64,000 nucleotides of DNA from Salipiger pentaromativorans (GTDB lineage: Bacteria; Pseudomonadota; Alphaproteobacteria; Rhodobacterales; Rhodobacteraceae): NCBI RefSeq assembly GCF_024721115.1, contig NZ_JAMDHK010000006.1, forward strand, positions 1 to 64,000, given 5' to 3'. Every line of letters starts with the position of its first letter. The first letter of the stretch is position 1. The translations under genes were made by a program, and so were the position numbers. This document shows, piece after piece, positions 1 through 7,673 of this stretch. The notes under the pieces were generated by a model. The model searched no databases. It was not told the DNA's origin and saw only the letters and a program-made list of their open reading frames with translations.

Positions 1-315
1 CTGCGGATCATCAATGGCCCCCTGCCCCATGATCGGCGCTGGACGCAAAGCCGCCTGCTCCGCGCCGTGAAGGCATACGTGGCGGACGGATTCCTGCCCG
101 CTGAAGTGCTTGGACGCGCTGGACGTCGCGAAACCGACGATCGCCTGCCTGTGATTGTCGCCGCAATCAAAGGTGCTGACCCCGAGATCACCTTGCAGGC
201 AATCTGCGACCGACTGGAATCCATGCGTGAGCGCACCCCTCGCGGTCGCACCAGCTGGCAGCCTTCCTCAGTCAGAATGCTGCTGGAGCGTGCTGAAAAG
301 CTGGGGCTCCTCTGA
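1..315 (+). CDS. C-terminal part of a recombinase/resolvase-like protein (partial)
   Basis: The reading frame is open from base 1 and ends at 315, so only the last 104 residues are present. The final 45 residues (ITLQAICDRL, then TPRG, then WQPSSVRMLLERA) resemble the end of the recombinase domain of large serine recombinases, where a similar stretch usually reads as an isoleucine-rich helix, a TPRG turn and W-x-PSSVRNLL. The catalytic serine domain, if present, lies outside the window. It could instead be a remnant or another DNA-binding protein with the same helix-turn-helix tail. It lies directly upstream of the replication genes on the same strand with a 134-bp gap. Confidence 0.45.
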   Translation: MRIINGPLPHDRRWTQSRLLRAVKAYVADGFLPAEVLGRAGRRETDDRLPVIVAAIKGADPEITLQAICDRLESMRERTPRGRTSWQPSSVRMLLERAEKLGLL

Positions 316-449
316 GGATCACACTTGTGTTGGCCTAACCGATTGCCACTAAATCTAGAAAGTGCTTGCACGAATCTGGTTGGTCGGGCAATAGTCTCGA
401 AAAATAACGCGCGGTCACATAAAAAACGCGCCCACGGATCGGGGCAGAC

Positions 450-1643
450 ATGAGCGAAGTAGAGCAGGATCTAGACATCGCCATCGGGCACTACGCGGAA
501 CTTCTCGCGTCGAACCTGCATGCTCAGCGCGCTGCCCACTTCCCTCCGGATGCAAAGAAGGTGATGCGCACTTTGACTAGCGGCGAAGCTGCTGAACTCC
601 TTGGCGTCGATCATACCTATCTTCGTAAGCTTCATCGAGAAGGAAAGATCGTTGACGTCGAGACGACGGCTGGAAGTCATCGCCGCTATACCCTCGACGA
701 TATATGGGAAATCCGTCAGACCCTTGAAGGAAATGCAAAGAAGTCTGGAACTTACGTGCCTGGACGTCGCGACGGTGACGAGCTTCAAGTCGTTTCAGTG
801 GTGAACTTCAAGGGCGGGTCAGGCAAGACGACGACGTCTGCTCACCTCGCTCAACGCTTGGCGCTTAAGGGGTACAGGGTTCTTGCGATCGATCTCGACC
901 CTCAAGCATCCCTTTCAGCTCTTCATGGAATCCAGCCGGAACTTGACCTTATGGAGGGCGGGACCCTCTATGATGCCGTTCGCTACGACGATCCGGTTCC
1001 GATCGACGAAGTGATCCGCAAGACCTACATCCGCGGCCTTGATCTCATCCCGGGCAACCTTGAACTCATGGAGTTCGAGCACGAGACGCCTGCTGCTATC
1101 CAGCGAGGAGGAGCGAAGGCGTTCTTTGCGAGAGTTCATGATGCTCTCGACAGTGTTGAAGCAAACTACGACGTTGTTGTGATCGACTGCCCGCCGCAGC
1201 TTGGTTTCTTGACGATGTCAGCCCTTTCCGCGTCCTCGGGTGTTCTCGTGACGGTTCACCCGCAGATGCTTGACCTCATGTCGATGTCCCAATTCCTGCG
1301 AATGACTGCGGATCTCCTGGGAGTGATCAGGGATGCAGGCGCAAATCTGCGCTTCGATTGGCTGCGCTTTTTGCCAACGCGATACAAAGTCGGCGACGCG
1401 CCACAAACCGAAGTCATCGCTTTCATTCGCGGGCTGTTTGGGAGGTCGGTCCTGACCAATCACATGGTTGAATCGACCGCAATTTCTGATGCCGGCTTGA
1501 CCAAGCAAACGCTCTACGAAGCTGACAAAAAGGACTTCACGCGTCAGACGTTTGATCGTGCGATCGAATCCATGAACGCAGTCAACGATGAGATCGCTGA
1601 AATCATCCAGAACACATGGGGGCGGAATGGCAAGAAAGCCTAA
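450..1643 (+). CDS. repA: RepA, ParA-family partition ATPase of the repABC operon
   Basis: RepA is the Walker-type ATPase that segregates the plasmid with RepB and represses the repABC promoter. Of its 397 residues, about 40-92 form an N-terminal helix-turn-helix of the MerR-like kind (SGEAAELLGVDHTYLRKLHREG), as expected for RepA rather than short ParA. The deviant Walker A KGGSGKTTT is at 121-129, the A' motif DLDPQAS at 148-154 and Walker B DVVVIDCPP at 241-249. Length and domain order fit repABC RepA. The start at 450 is the first ATG; the ribosome site is weak (GGGGC). The 134-bp upstream gap should hold the operon promoter. The stop overlaps repB by 17 bp, suggesting translational coupling. 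Confidence 0.95.
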   Translation: MSEVEQDLDIAIGHYAELLASNLHAQRAAHFPPDAKKVMRTLTSGEAAELLGVDHTYLRKLHREGKIVDVETTAGSHRRYTLDDIWEIRQTLEGNAKKSGTYVPGRRDGDELQVVSVVNFKGGSGKTTTSAHLAQRLALKGYRVLAIDLDPQASLSALHGIQPELDLMEGGTLYDAVRYDDPVPIDEVIRKTYIRGLDLIPGNLELMEFEHETPAAIQRGGAKAFFARVHDALDSVEANYDVVVIDCPPQLGFLTMSALSASSGVLVTVHPQMLDLMSMSQFLRMTADLLGVIRDAGANLRFDWLRFLPTRYKVGDAPQTEVIAFIRGLFGRSVLTNHMVESTAISDAGLTKQTLYEADKKDFTRQTFDRAIESMNAVNDEIAEIIQNTWGRNGKKA

Positions 1644-2556
1644 ACTCGGCCTGCCGCTGCAGACCCTTCGCAACGCTCCTGACGCTCTTGAAGGGCGCCG
1701 ACTGCGTGGTGGTGTATTTGAGATCGATCCGGCGCAGATTGTTACCGAAGGACGGTTGGATGACAGGCTTCAGATTGAAGTTGAGGGCCTGAAGAACTCT
1801 ATCTCCAAGAACGGTCAGCGTGTGCCTGTATTGGTCCGCCCACTGGAAGGCGATCGCTACAACCTGATCTATGGCCGCAGGCGCCTAGAAGCATGTCGCG
1901 AACTCGGTATCAAAGTTCGAGCCATCGTCACAGAGGTTGAAGGTGATCAAGCGCTTCGAGATCAGCTTCTCGAGAACCAAGAGCGTCGTGATCTGAGCTT
2001 TATTGAACGTGCGCTTGTTGCGACAGCGCTTTTGGACGGTGATCATCTGGAAGGGGCTGAGCGCACCAATCGAGGTGTCGCCGAAGTCCTTAACCTCCAC
2101 GAAGCTGGGGTTTCACAACTCTTGAGTGTCGTTCGGACAGTCGGCGAGGAACTCATCCAGGCGATTGGTGCAGCTCCCGGGATTGGTCGCCCGAGATGGG
2201 AAGAGCTCAAAAAAGCCTTGGGTGCCTACGACGGTGATCGAGCCCAACTGCAAGCCGTAGCTCATGCAGCAAAGTCCGAAAGTTCCGGCTCGGTCGATGA
2301 GGTTTCTGAGCGTGCGTTTCTCGCAGTTCTGGCAGCTGCGAAGAGCGCAGAGAAGAAAGCAAGCCCGTCTAGAAAAGGTGTGCCTGCTTTGGCGATCCCC
2401 GGTGTCGGAGCTGCGACGGTCAAGACCGGTCGCCAAGGCAAGCAGCTTAAACTCGATCTGACTACGGATGAACCTGAATTTGTCAGCTGGTTGGAGGGCA
2501 ATGCCTCAAAGCTGATTACCGAGCTTCATGAGCGCTGGAAGCGTTCAGGAGACTGA
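1627..2556 (+). CDS. repB: RepB, ParB-family centromere-binding partition protein
   Basis: RepB binds the plasmid parS sites and stimulates RepA. The chosen ATG at 1627 gives 309 residues starting MARKPKLGLP and has a GGGGGCGGA purine tract just upstream; an earlier in-frame ATG at 1588 lies inside repA without a ribosome site. The ParB N-terminal domain is plain: the VLVRPL strand, the YGRRRLEACRELG box and the LLENQERRDLSFIERA helix. A helix-turn-helix follows (RGVAEVLNLHEAGVSQLL), with a C-terminal RepB-type region. It overlaps the end of repA and is followed by the antisense RNA region before repC. Confidence 0.95.
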   Translation: MARKPKLGLPLQTLRNAPDALEGRRLRGGVFEIDPAQIVTEGRLDDRLQIEVEGLKNSISKNGQRVPVLVRPLEGDRYNLIYGRRRLEACRELGIKVRAIVTEVEGDQALRDQLLENQERRDLSFIERALVATALLDGDHLEGAERTNRGVAEVLNLHEAGVSQLLSVVRTVGEELIQAIGAAPGIGRPRWEELKKALGAYDGDRAQLQAVAHAAKSESSGSVDEVSERAFLAVLAAAKSAEKKASPSRKGVPALAIPGVGAATVKTGRQGKQLKLDLTTDEPEFVSWLEGNASKLITELHERWKRSGD

Positions 2557-2592
2557 GGAAGAGCAACCAACAAGAAGGAGGCACGATACAGG

Positions 2593-2684
2593 CAAAAAGA
2601 AAAAGGCCCCGAGAAGCTAGCTTCACGAGACCTTTGTAAGGTTTCGCACCGGGATCAGCCCGCTACAAAATCTCAGTTTTCGCA
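2593..2684 (-). ncRNA. Counter-transcribed RNA (ctRNA, inc-alpha) between repB and repC
   Basis: repABC plasmids encode a short antisense RNA here that limits RepC synthesis. On the minus strand there is a good promoter: -35 TTGCGG (2719-2714), a 17-bp spacer and -10 TACATT (2696-2691), predicting a start near 2684. About 50 bases on comes a stem-loop (2633-2604) with 13 of 14 pairs possible including G-U, followed by a T-rich tract (2603-2593), a classic intrinsic terminator. The predicted RNA is roughly 90 nt, near the known size range. Promoter and terminator are read from sequence; function is inferred from the family. Confidence 0.75.
2604..2633 (-). terminator. Intrinsic terminator of the ctRNA
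   Basis: The inverted repeat has arms AGGCCCCGAGAAGC and GCTTCACGAGACCT around TA. Read on the minus strand it is followed by TTTTTCTTTTT. It serves the antisense RNA and lies just downstream of the repB stop. Confidence 0.7.
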
Positions 2685-2712
2685 CTTCTGAATGTAGCGT
2701 TCTGGCCCCTAC

Positions 2713-2738
2713 CCCGCAAGCGCAAAGCGATTCGCGGG
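2713..2738 (+). promoter_or_regulatory. S-element-like stem-loop upstream of repC
   Basis: CCCGC (2713-2717) pairs with GCGGG (2734-2738) and CGC (2721-2723) with GCG (2727-2729), followed by a T-run (TTTTT at about 2747-2751). In repABC plasmids a hairpin in this position forms when the ctRNA is bound and terminates or masks the repC message. It also covers the ctRNA -35 box on the other strand. The regulatory role is inferred from position. Confidence 0.6.
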
Positions 2739-2769
2739 TCCTAGAATTTTTGTCTTCGTGGACATTTTC

Positions 2770-3981
2770 ATGGAGTACACACCAATCTCGCCGTTTATGC
2801 GGCCGATTTCGCACGCCCATTTGCGCGTCATTGAGCGACCCGAGGCATCTGTTCCAGCCAGACCCGTTAACAAGTGGGAACTCCTGCGCGAGCTCTCCAA
2901 GGCGCAAGCGGCCTTTGGGGTCTCGGAACGTGATCTGACGGTTTTGCAGGGGCTCCTCAGCTTCTTTCCGGACGATGCGCTTGGCGGGAACGCCGAGATG
3001 GTCGTCTTCCCCTCGAACAAGGCGATCTGTGAGCGCCTGAATGGTATGCCCTGCTCCACGATGCGTCGTCACCTCGCGCGTCTTGTCGAGGCTGGCTTGC
3101 TCCAGCGGCGCGATAGCCCCAATGGGAAGCGCTACGTCCGTAAGCAAGGCGAAGACCGCGTTGCCTTTGGCTTCGATCTTTCCCCGCTCTACTGTCAGTC
3201 CGAGGAGATAGCACGGGCCGCAGAGGCCGTACGTGAGGCTGAGGAGCGCGTCAGGCGCCTGAGAGAGGTCGTAAGCCTCATGCGCCGCGATCTCGCGGCC
3301 CTCGCCGAGTTCGGAGACGAGATGCAGCCAGGCCTAGGCTTCTGGGATCAGCTTCGCGACAGGGCTGCCCTCACAGCCCGCGCGCTTCGCCGCAAGCTTT
3401 CAGTTGAGGACCTCGCGGCCTATCGAGCCGACCTTGAAGCTCTCCTTGACCAGGCACGCAACATCATTGATGGCCCTGAAACAGAAGAAATGAACACCAA
3501 TGATGCCCAATCTGAGCGTCACCATCATAATTCAAATAAAGAATCTATAGATCTTGAACCTGCTTTAGAAAAAAGCGGGGCGGCGGCCGGCGTGCCAGAT
3601 GTGGACAGGGATGAGCCCGTGGCTGACGTCGATGAACAGGACACAAGACACCTGCCAAAGATCCCGCTGCACCTGGTGATCGCGGCATGTCCTTCGCTCA
3701 AGACCTTCTACCAAGGCGAAATCCGGCATTGGCACCAGCTTTTCGATGCGGCATGCCATGTGCGACCAGCCATGGGGATCAGTGCATCTGCATGGGAAGA
3801 AGCGCAGCGGTTCATGGGTCCGGAGCAAGCGTCGATCGTTGTTTCTGCCATGCTGGAACGCTTTGAGGACATCAGATCGCCTGGTGGATACTTGCGAGCT
3901 CTAACTGCCAAAGCTGCGGCCGGTGAGTTTTCCTGTGGGCCGATGGTCATGGCATTGATTGGGCGACGATCTGCAGCTTAA
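2770..3981 (+). CDS. repC: RepC, plasmid replication initiator
   Basis: RepC initiates replication, and the origin of repABC plasmids usually lies inside repC. From the ATG at 2770 the protein is 403 residues, normal for the family; an in-frame GTG at 2758 would add four residues. No clear ribosome site precedes either, which fits a start occluded by the upstream stem-loop. Residues 80-125 form the winged-helix DNA-binding region (NKAICERLNGMPCSTMRRHLARLVEAGLL). A coiled-coil stretch (EEIARAAEAVREAEERVRRL) and the conserved RepC C-terminal domain follow, with an A+T-richer stretch near 3490-3570 that could be the origin. The stop codon lies inside a parS-like palindrome. Confidence 0.95.
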   Translation: MEYTPISPFMRPISHAHLRVIERPEASVPARPVNKWELLRELSKAQAAFGVSERDLTVLQGLLSFFPDDALGGNAEMVVFPSNKAICERLNGMPCSTMRRHLARLVEAGLLQRRDSPNGKRYVRKQGEDRVAFGFDLSPLYCQSEEIARAAEAVREAEERVRRLREVVSLMRRDLAALAEFGDEMQPGLGFWDQLRDRAALTARALRRKLSVEDLAAYRADLEALLDQARNIIDGPETEEMNTNDAQSERHHHNSNKESIDLEPALEKSGAAAGVPDVDRDEPVADVDEQDTRHLPKIPLHLVIAACPSLKTFYQGEIRHWHQLFDAACHVRPAMGISASAWEEAQRFMGPEQASIVVSAMLERFEDIRSPGGYLRALTAKAAAGEFSCGPMVMALIGRRSAA

Positions 3982-3992
3982 CAGCTGTTAAG
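3977..3992. other. parS-like centromere palindrome, copy 1
   Basis: CTTAACAGCTGTTAAG is a perfect 16-bp palindrome overlapping the repC stop codon. It fits the repABC parS pattern TTnnCnGCnGnnAA at every position except the outermost base pair. RepB is the expected binder. An identical copy lies 58 bp downstream. Confidence 0.8.
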
Positions 3993-4034
3993 GTTGAGAG
4001 ACTGCGTACTGTTCCGCCACATCGGAGCTGACGA

Positions 4035-4050
4035 CTTAACAGCTGTTAAG
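4035..4050. other. parS-like centromere palindrome, copy 2
   Basis: A second exact copy of CTTAACAGCTGTTAAG. Two identical perfect 16-mers 58 bp apart (5-6 helical turns) directly downstream of repC indicate a functional centromere rather than chance. Confidence 0.8.
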
Positions 4051-4106
4051 GTCCTGTCTCGGGAGCGTCAGAATAAGAGAGGGAAAGGTTTGTTGGTTTG
4101 AGGGAT

Positions 4107-4156
4107 GACGGGAAATGAGATCGGGAGAGTGGCTTCCGGCGCCCGTCGTGGAGAAG
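4107..4156 (+). ncRNA. Structured 5' leader, class I copy A (radC-motif-like)
   Basis: GACGGG (4107-4112) pairs with CCCGTC (4142-4147). Inside it CGGGAG (4122-4127) pairs with CTTCCG (4133-4138) around the loop AGTGG. The ribosome site GGAGAAG (4150-4156) follows at once. Two other leaders in this window (13186 and 15066) keep this architecture with compensatory base changes. Conserved 5' leader RNAs before plasmid DNA-interacting genes in alphaproteobacteria have been reported as the radC RNA motif; membership here is inference. Confidence 0.55.
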
Positions 4157-4161
4157 ATCTG

Positions 4162-6330
4162 ATGGCGAAATCTGCCCAGAAAGTCACCCTGTGCCCGTCC
4201 CGGGACATTCCCTTCGACAAGCTCGTGCTGAGCCAGTCCAACGTCCGGCGCATCAAGGCCGGCATCTCGGTCGAGGAACTGGCCGAAGACATCGCCCGCC
4301 GCGGGTTGCTGCAGAGCCTGAGCGTTCGGCCCGTTCTGGCGGATGACGGGTCCGAGACCGGCAAGTTCGAAATCCCCGCTGGCGGCCGGCGCTTCCAAGC
4401 ACTCTCGCTCCTGGTGAAGCAGAAGCGTCTGGCCAAGACGACGCCCATCCCCTGCATCGTACGGGATGCCACTTCCGCGATCCTCGCCGAAGACGACTCG
4501 CTTGCTGAGAACATACAGCGTGCAGCCCTGCATCCGCTCGACCAGTTCCGCGCCTTCGTTGCTTTGCGGGAGAAGGGTCAAGGCGATGAAGAGATCGCAG
4601 CCGCCTTCTTCGTCACGCCGCAGGTGGTGAAACAGCGCCTGAAACTCGCCGCCGTGGCCCCTGCCCTGCTCGAGCTCTACGCCGAGGACGAGATGACGCT
4701 GGAGCAGCTGATGGCCTTCACGGTCAATCCGGATCACGAGCGTCAGGTTCAGGTCTGGGAGGCGCTCAAGTCTTCGTGGAACAAGGAGCCCTATCAGATC
4801 CGGCGCATGCTGACGGAAACCTCGGTGCGGGCATCGGACCGGCGCGCCGTCTTTGTCGGCGTCGGGGCCTACGAGGCGGCGGGCGGCACCATGTTGCATG
4901 ACCTCTTCCAGGGCGACGATGGCGGCTGGCTGGAAGACCCTGCCCTGCTCGATCGTCTGGTCAGCGAGAAGCTCCAGGCTGAAGCCGAAGCCATCGCGAC
5001 CGAAGGTTGGAAATGGATCGAGGTCTCGCTCGACCTGCCCTATGGCTACAGCCACGGTTTGCGGCGGCTGAGCGGAGACCCGGCGCCGATGACGGATGAC
5101 GAAGGCGCGGCCCATGCCAAGCTGCTTGCCGAGTACCGGGCGCTCGAGGAGGAATACGAGGGCCAGGATGAGTTCCCCGAAGAGATCGACGCGCGTCTTG
5201 GCGCGTTGGAAGTCGCGATGGAGAAGCTCGAGGCCCGACCGCTGATTTTCGACGCGGAGGAGATCGCGCGGGCAGGGGCTTTCGTGACGCTTGATCGCTA
5301 TGGCGAGCTTGCCGTTTATCGGGGCTTCGTGCGGCCCGAGGATGAGCCACGGGCAGAGGTCGACGTCCACAGCGGTGAACAGGCGGCAGACGGGCAGGGC
5401 GCTGAGCTTTCAGCGGGGAGCAATGTGGATGGTATCGGCCACGGCACGGTGATCACCTCTGCCGGTCAGGCGCTTGGTGCCAACGTGCCCGACGACGAGG
5501 ACGATGGTGCGTTGAAGCCCTTGCCTGAGCGGCTGGTCATGGAGCTGACGGCGCACCGGACATTGGCACTGCGGGAAGCTGTCGGGCGCTCCCCCGACGT
5601 CGCGCTGACGCTGCTGCTCCTGAAGCTCGTGGGTGACACCTTCCGGACGTCCAGTTCGGCCGGCAGCTGCCTCGAGGCTTCGGTCCGTCACGTCTACATG
5701 TCGGCGCAGGCGAGCGATCTGAAGGACAGCGTGGTGGCCAAGCTGGTCGACGATCGCCACGCCGAGTGGGAGGCCGACTTGCCGCTCGGCGACGATGCCG
5801 CTCTCTGGGACTACCTGACCTCCCTTGATCAAGGGAGCCGGCTGTCGCTGCTCGCGCATTGCCTCAGCTTCGGGATCAACGCGCTCCATGAGAAGGTGAA
5901 CCCCTATGGTGCCGGTATCTCCGCTAGCGGTCTGACCAAGCGGATGACCCAAGCCGACATGGTCGCACAGGCGGTCGAACTCGACATGGTCGAGGCGGGT
6001 TGGGAGCCGATGGCCGATACCTACCTGAACCGCGTGCCCAAGGCCCGGATCCTTGAGGCCGTGCGCGAGGCGAAAGGGGAGGGGACGGCGCAACTCCTCG
6101 ATCACCTGAAGAAGGGCGAGATGGCGACCGAAGCCGAGCGTCTGCTGAAAGGCAGCGGCTGGTTGCCGGAGGTTCTGCGCCGTCACGATCTGGCAGCATT
6201 CGATGGCGCGGAAGGGCAGGGGGCGCCTGAGCTCGTTTCCGACGCCGAGCAAGCCGAAGATGTCGACCTTCCCGCCTTCCTCACCGCTGACCTGCCGAGC
6301 AATGAGGCATCGATGATGGCTGCGGAGTGA
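4162..6330 (+). CDS. Long ParB/RepB/Spo0J-domain protein
   Basis: This 722-residue protein carries an N-terminal ParB nuclease-like domain, roughly residues 10-150: the SNVRRI strand, GGRRFQAL box, LAENIQRAALHPLDQF helix, then a helix-turn-helix around EEIAAAFFVTPQVVKQRLKLA. The remaining 550 residues are a long acidic helical tail as in large plasmid ParB-like proteins that are not the segregation RepB. Such proteins are common in Rhodobacteraceae plasmids and may bind or load on DNA after transfer; the exact role is unknown. The start at 4162 is chosen over 4105 because GGAGAAG precedes it and the structured leader lies between. A strong hairpin follows the gene. Confidence 0.8.
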   Translation: MAKSAQKVTLCPSRDIPFDKLVLSQSNVRRIKAGISVEELAEDIARRGLLQSLSVRPVLADDGSETGKFEIPAGGRRFQALSLLVKQKRLAKTTPIPCIVRDATSAILAEDDSLAENIQRAALHPLDQFRAFVALREKGQGDEEIAAAFFVTPQVVKQRLKLAAVAPALLELYAEDEMTLEQLMAFTVNPDHERQVQVWEALKSSWNKEPYQIRRMLTETSVRASDRRAVFVGVGAYEAAGGTMLHDLFQGDDGGWLEDPALLDRLVSEKLQAEAEAIATEGWKWIEVSLDLPYGYSHGLRRLSGDPAPMTDDEGAAHAKLLAEYRALEEEYEGQDEFPEEIDARLGALEVAMEKLEARPLIFDAEEIARAGAFVTLDRYGELAVYRGFVRPEDEPRAEVDVHSGEQAADGQGAELSAGSNVDGIGHGTVITSAGQALGANVPDDEDDGALKPLPERLVMELTAHRTLALREAVGRSPDVALTLLLLKLVGDTFRTSSSAGSCLEASVRHVYMSAQASDLKDSVVAKLVDDRHAEWEADLPLGDDAALWDYLTSLDQGSRLSLLAHCLSFGINALHEKVNPYGAGISASGLTKRMTQADMVAQAVELDMVEAGWEPMADTYLNRVPKARILEAVREAKGEGTAQLLDHLKKGEMATEAERLLKGSGWLPEVLRRHDLAAFDGAEGQGAPELVSDAEQAEDVDLPAFLTADLPSNEASMMAAE

Positions 6331-6342
6331 TCTGCGCCATCC

Positions 6343-6364
6343 GAGGGCGGGGAAACCCGTCCTC
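6343..6364 (+). terminator. Hairpin after the ParB-like gene
   Basis: GAGGGCGGG and CCCGTCCTC form a nine-pair stem (one G-U) closed by a GAAA tetraloop, 12 bp after the stop. There is no long T-run, so termination efficiency is uncertain. Confidence 0.55.
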
Positions 6365-6429
6365 AATCACATAAAATACAACAATATCAATATGATGGAT
6401 GCAAAATGACGCATTCAGGATGAGGAATC

Positions 6430-6903
6430 ATGTCTGCAACCACAATTCTCGACACTGCGCCCCTGGGGGCGCTCATTCGCTATACCGACAGCAGTCCCAA
6501 GCCGCCCGCTCGGTTCACAAAGAAGCTCGCGGCCTGGGAACGCTCGAACGGCGTCGGCCGTCTTGTCAAGAAGGAGCCGCCGCGACCCTATCCGACCTGG
6601 ACTGCGCCGGCGTCGTTCACGCTGCACGAGGGGAATTTCTCTTCGGATGGGGTCATTCTTGTCACCATCATGCGAACGCATTCGGCTGACAGTCGGTTGA
6701 CCTTCGAGGTCGCTGAGGAACCGAAGCCCGGACAGGTGCGCGTCCTGCTGGATTTCGGCGGTTGCACGGAGCTGCTCCACCTGGCCGAGTCTGTCACGGC
6801 TGCCGAACTCTGGATCGCCAGAGAAGGCTATCGCAACGCGCGGCTGGAAATTGTCGGCGAAGAAGACGCCGGCAGGGCAGGGGGCGCGGAGCTTGCCGCC
6901 TGA
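6430..6903 (+). CDS. Hypothetical protein (157 aa)
   Basis: I do not recognise the family. The protein is soluble, with no signal peptide or membrane segment. It has a basic, proline-rich N-terminus (PKPPARFTKKLAAWERSNGVG) and a C-terminal half with alternating strands (GVILVTIMRTHS, RLTFEVAE, QVRVLLDFGG). GAGGA lies four bases before the ATG. It stands alone between two hairpins, in the run of plasmid maintenance genes and on the same strand. Confidence 0.6.
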   Translation: MSATTILDTAPLGALIRYTDSSPKPPARFTKKLAAWERSNGVGRLVKKEPPRPYPTWTAPASFTLHEGNFSSDGVILVTIMRTHSADSRLTFEVAEEPKPGQVRVLLDFGGCTELLHLAESVTAAELWIAREGYRNARLEIVGEEDAGRAGGAELAA

Positions 6904-6922
6904 GCCCATGTAGAACCCAAGG

Positions 6923-6942
6923 GGCCCGCCAAAGCGCGGGCC
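6923..6942 (+). terminator. GC-rich hairpin after the 157-aa gene
   Basis: GGCCCGC (6923-6929) and GCGGGCC (6936-6942) pair around a six-base loop, 20 bp after the stop codon. There is no T-run. Confidence 0.5.
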
Positions 6943-7291
6943 TCTCACCCATCACGACCCTGTCCTGCGAGATCGCGGGGCACCATGGGATCCAATCCAG
7001 CACGGAACGAGGTCTTCTACCAAATGCCTGCCCGGGAGGCTGGCAGCGAAAGCATCAGCGGAACACCAGGCTCCAGTCAGCGGTCGCACCATCCCCCGCT
7101 CGCCATTCCCTTCCTTGCCCCGAATCCCGTCTTCGAGATCAACCCGCGAGGGGTCGGACTACGGGCGAGCCCGTGCCGCCGGGTGGATTCGGACGAGCCG
7201 AACGCACCCGGTGATGTCAGCCGGTCTTCGGGCCCGCGGGGTCCTGTCGCGCGGGGGATGGTCCTCCGCCTCCAAGACAGGAGCCAAACAG
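6943..7291 (+). other. Intergenic leader region with a nested hairpin
   Basis: No convincing gene lies in these 349 bp. The clear structure is at 7179-7211: CCGGGTG pairs with CACCCGG and, inside a small internal loop, TTCGG pairs with CCGAA around ACGAG. It sits about 80 bp before the start of the next small gene, so it may be a structured 5' leader. A second GC-rich repeat (GGCCCGCGGGG with CGCGGGGG) follows near 7230-7256. Confidence 0.45.
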
Positions 7292-7456
7292 ATGTCCCGC
7301 AAAGATGCTCACGCCTTCGCCGCCTCTCTCGCCGCCACGCTCATGGTCTCGATCGTCGTCTTCCAGGCCGGTGATGGAACCTATGGCGCCGTCCCCGCCG
7401 ATGAAATCGACGGAGACGAGGTCGTGATCGTCTCGGAATACGATCCCTTCGGGTGA
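7292..7456 (+). CDS. Small single-pass membrane or secreted protein (54 aa)
   Basis: From the ATG at 7292 the product is 54 residues: a short basic start (MSRKDAHAF), one hydrophobic helix at about residues 8-25 (AASLAATLMVSIVVFQA) and an acidic tail (DEIDGDEVVIVSEYDPFG). AGGAG lies nine bases upstream. The in-frame extension back to 7115 runs through the structured leader and is unlikely to be translated. The helix could be a signal peptide or an inner-membrane anchor. Function unknown. Confidence 0.5.
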   Translation: MSRKDAHAFAASLAATLMVSIVVFQAGDGTYGAVPADEIDGDEVVIVSEYDPFG

Positions 7457-7673
7457 GGCTTCGGCCTCACTTCCCGAGGGCCCAGGCAAGGCGCAGGTGC
7501 GCCCCCGGGCCTATCGCCGACAGAGTGACCGGCGGTACCTATCTGAAGAACGCCTGTGTGCCACCAGCGCAGACCATAGTGCTTACAAGGGCTCAAGCAC
7601 GCGAAAATTGACTTGGAGAGAGCACGCGAGGATAAGTGGGAAAAACAAATCGTTACATGATTGAGGAACGACA

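Noticed and set aside
4036-5370. 444-codon minus-strand frame opposite the ParB-like gene
   Set aside because: It is a shadow of a high-GC gene: no ribosome site, no motif, and the plus-strand frame has clear ParB domains.
6399-6689. 96-codon plus-strand frame overlapping the 157-aa gene
   Set aside because: It lacks a ribosome site and has frame-shifted composition; the 157-aa frame has GAGGA and natural residue use.
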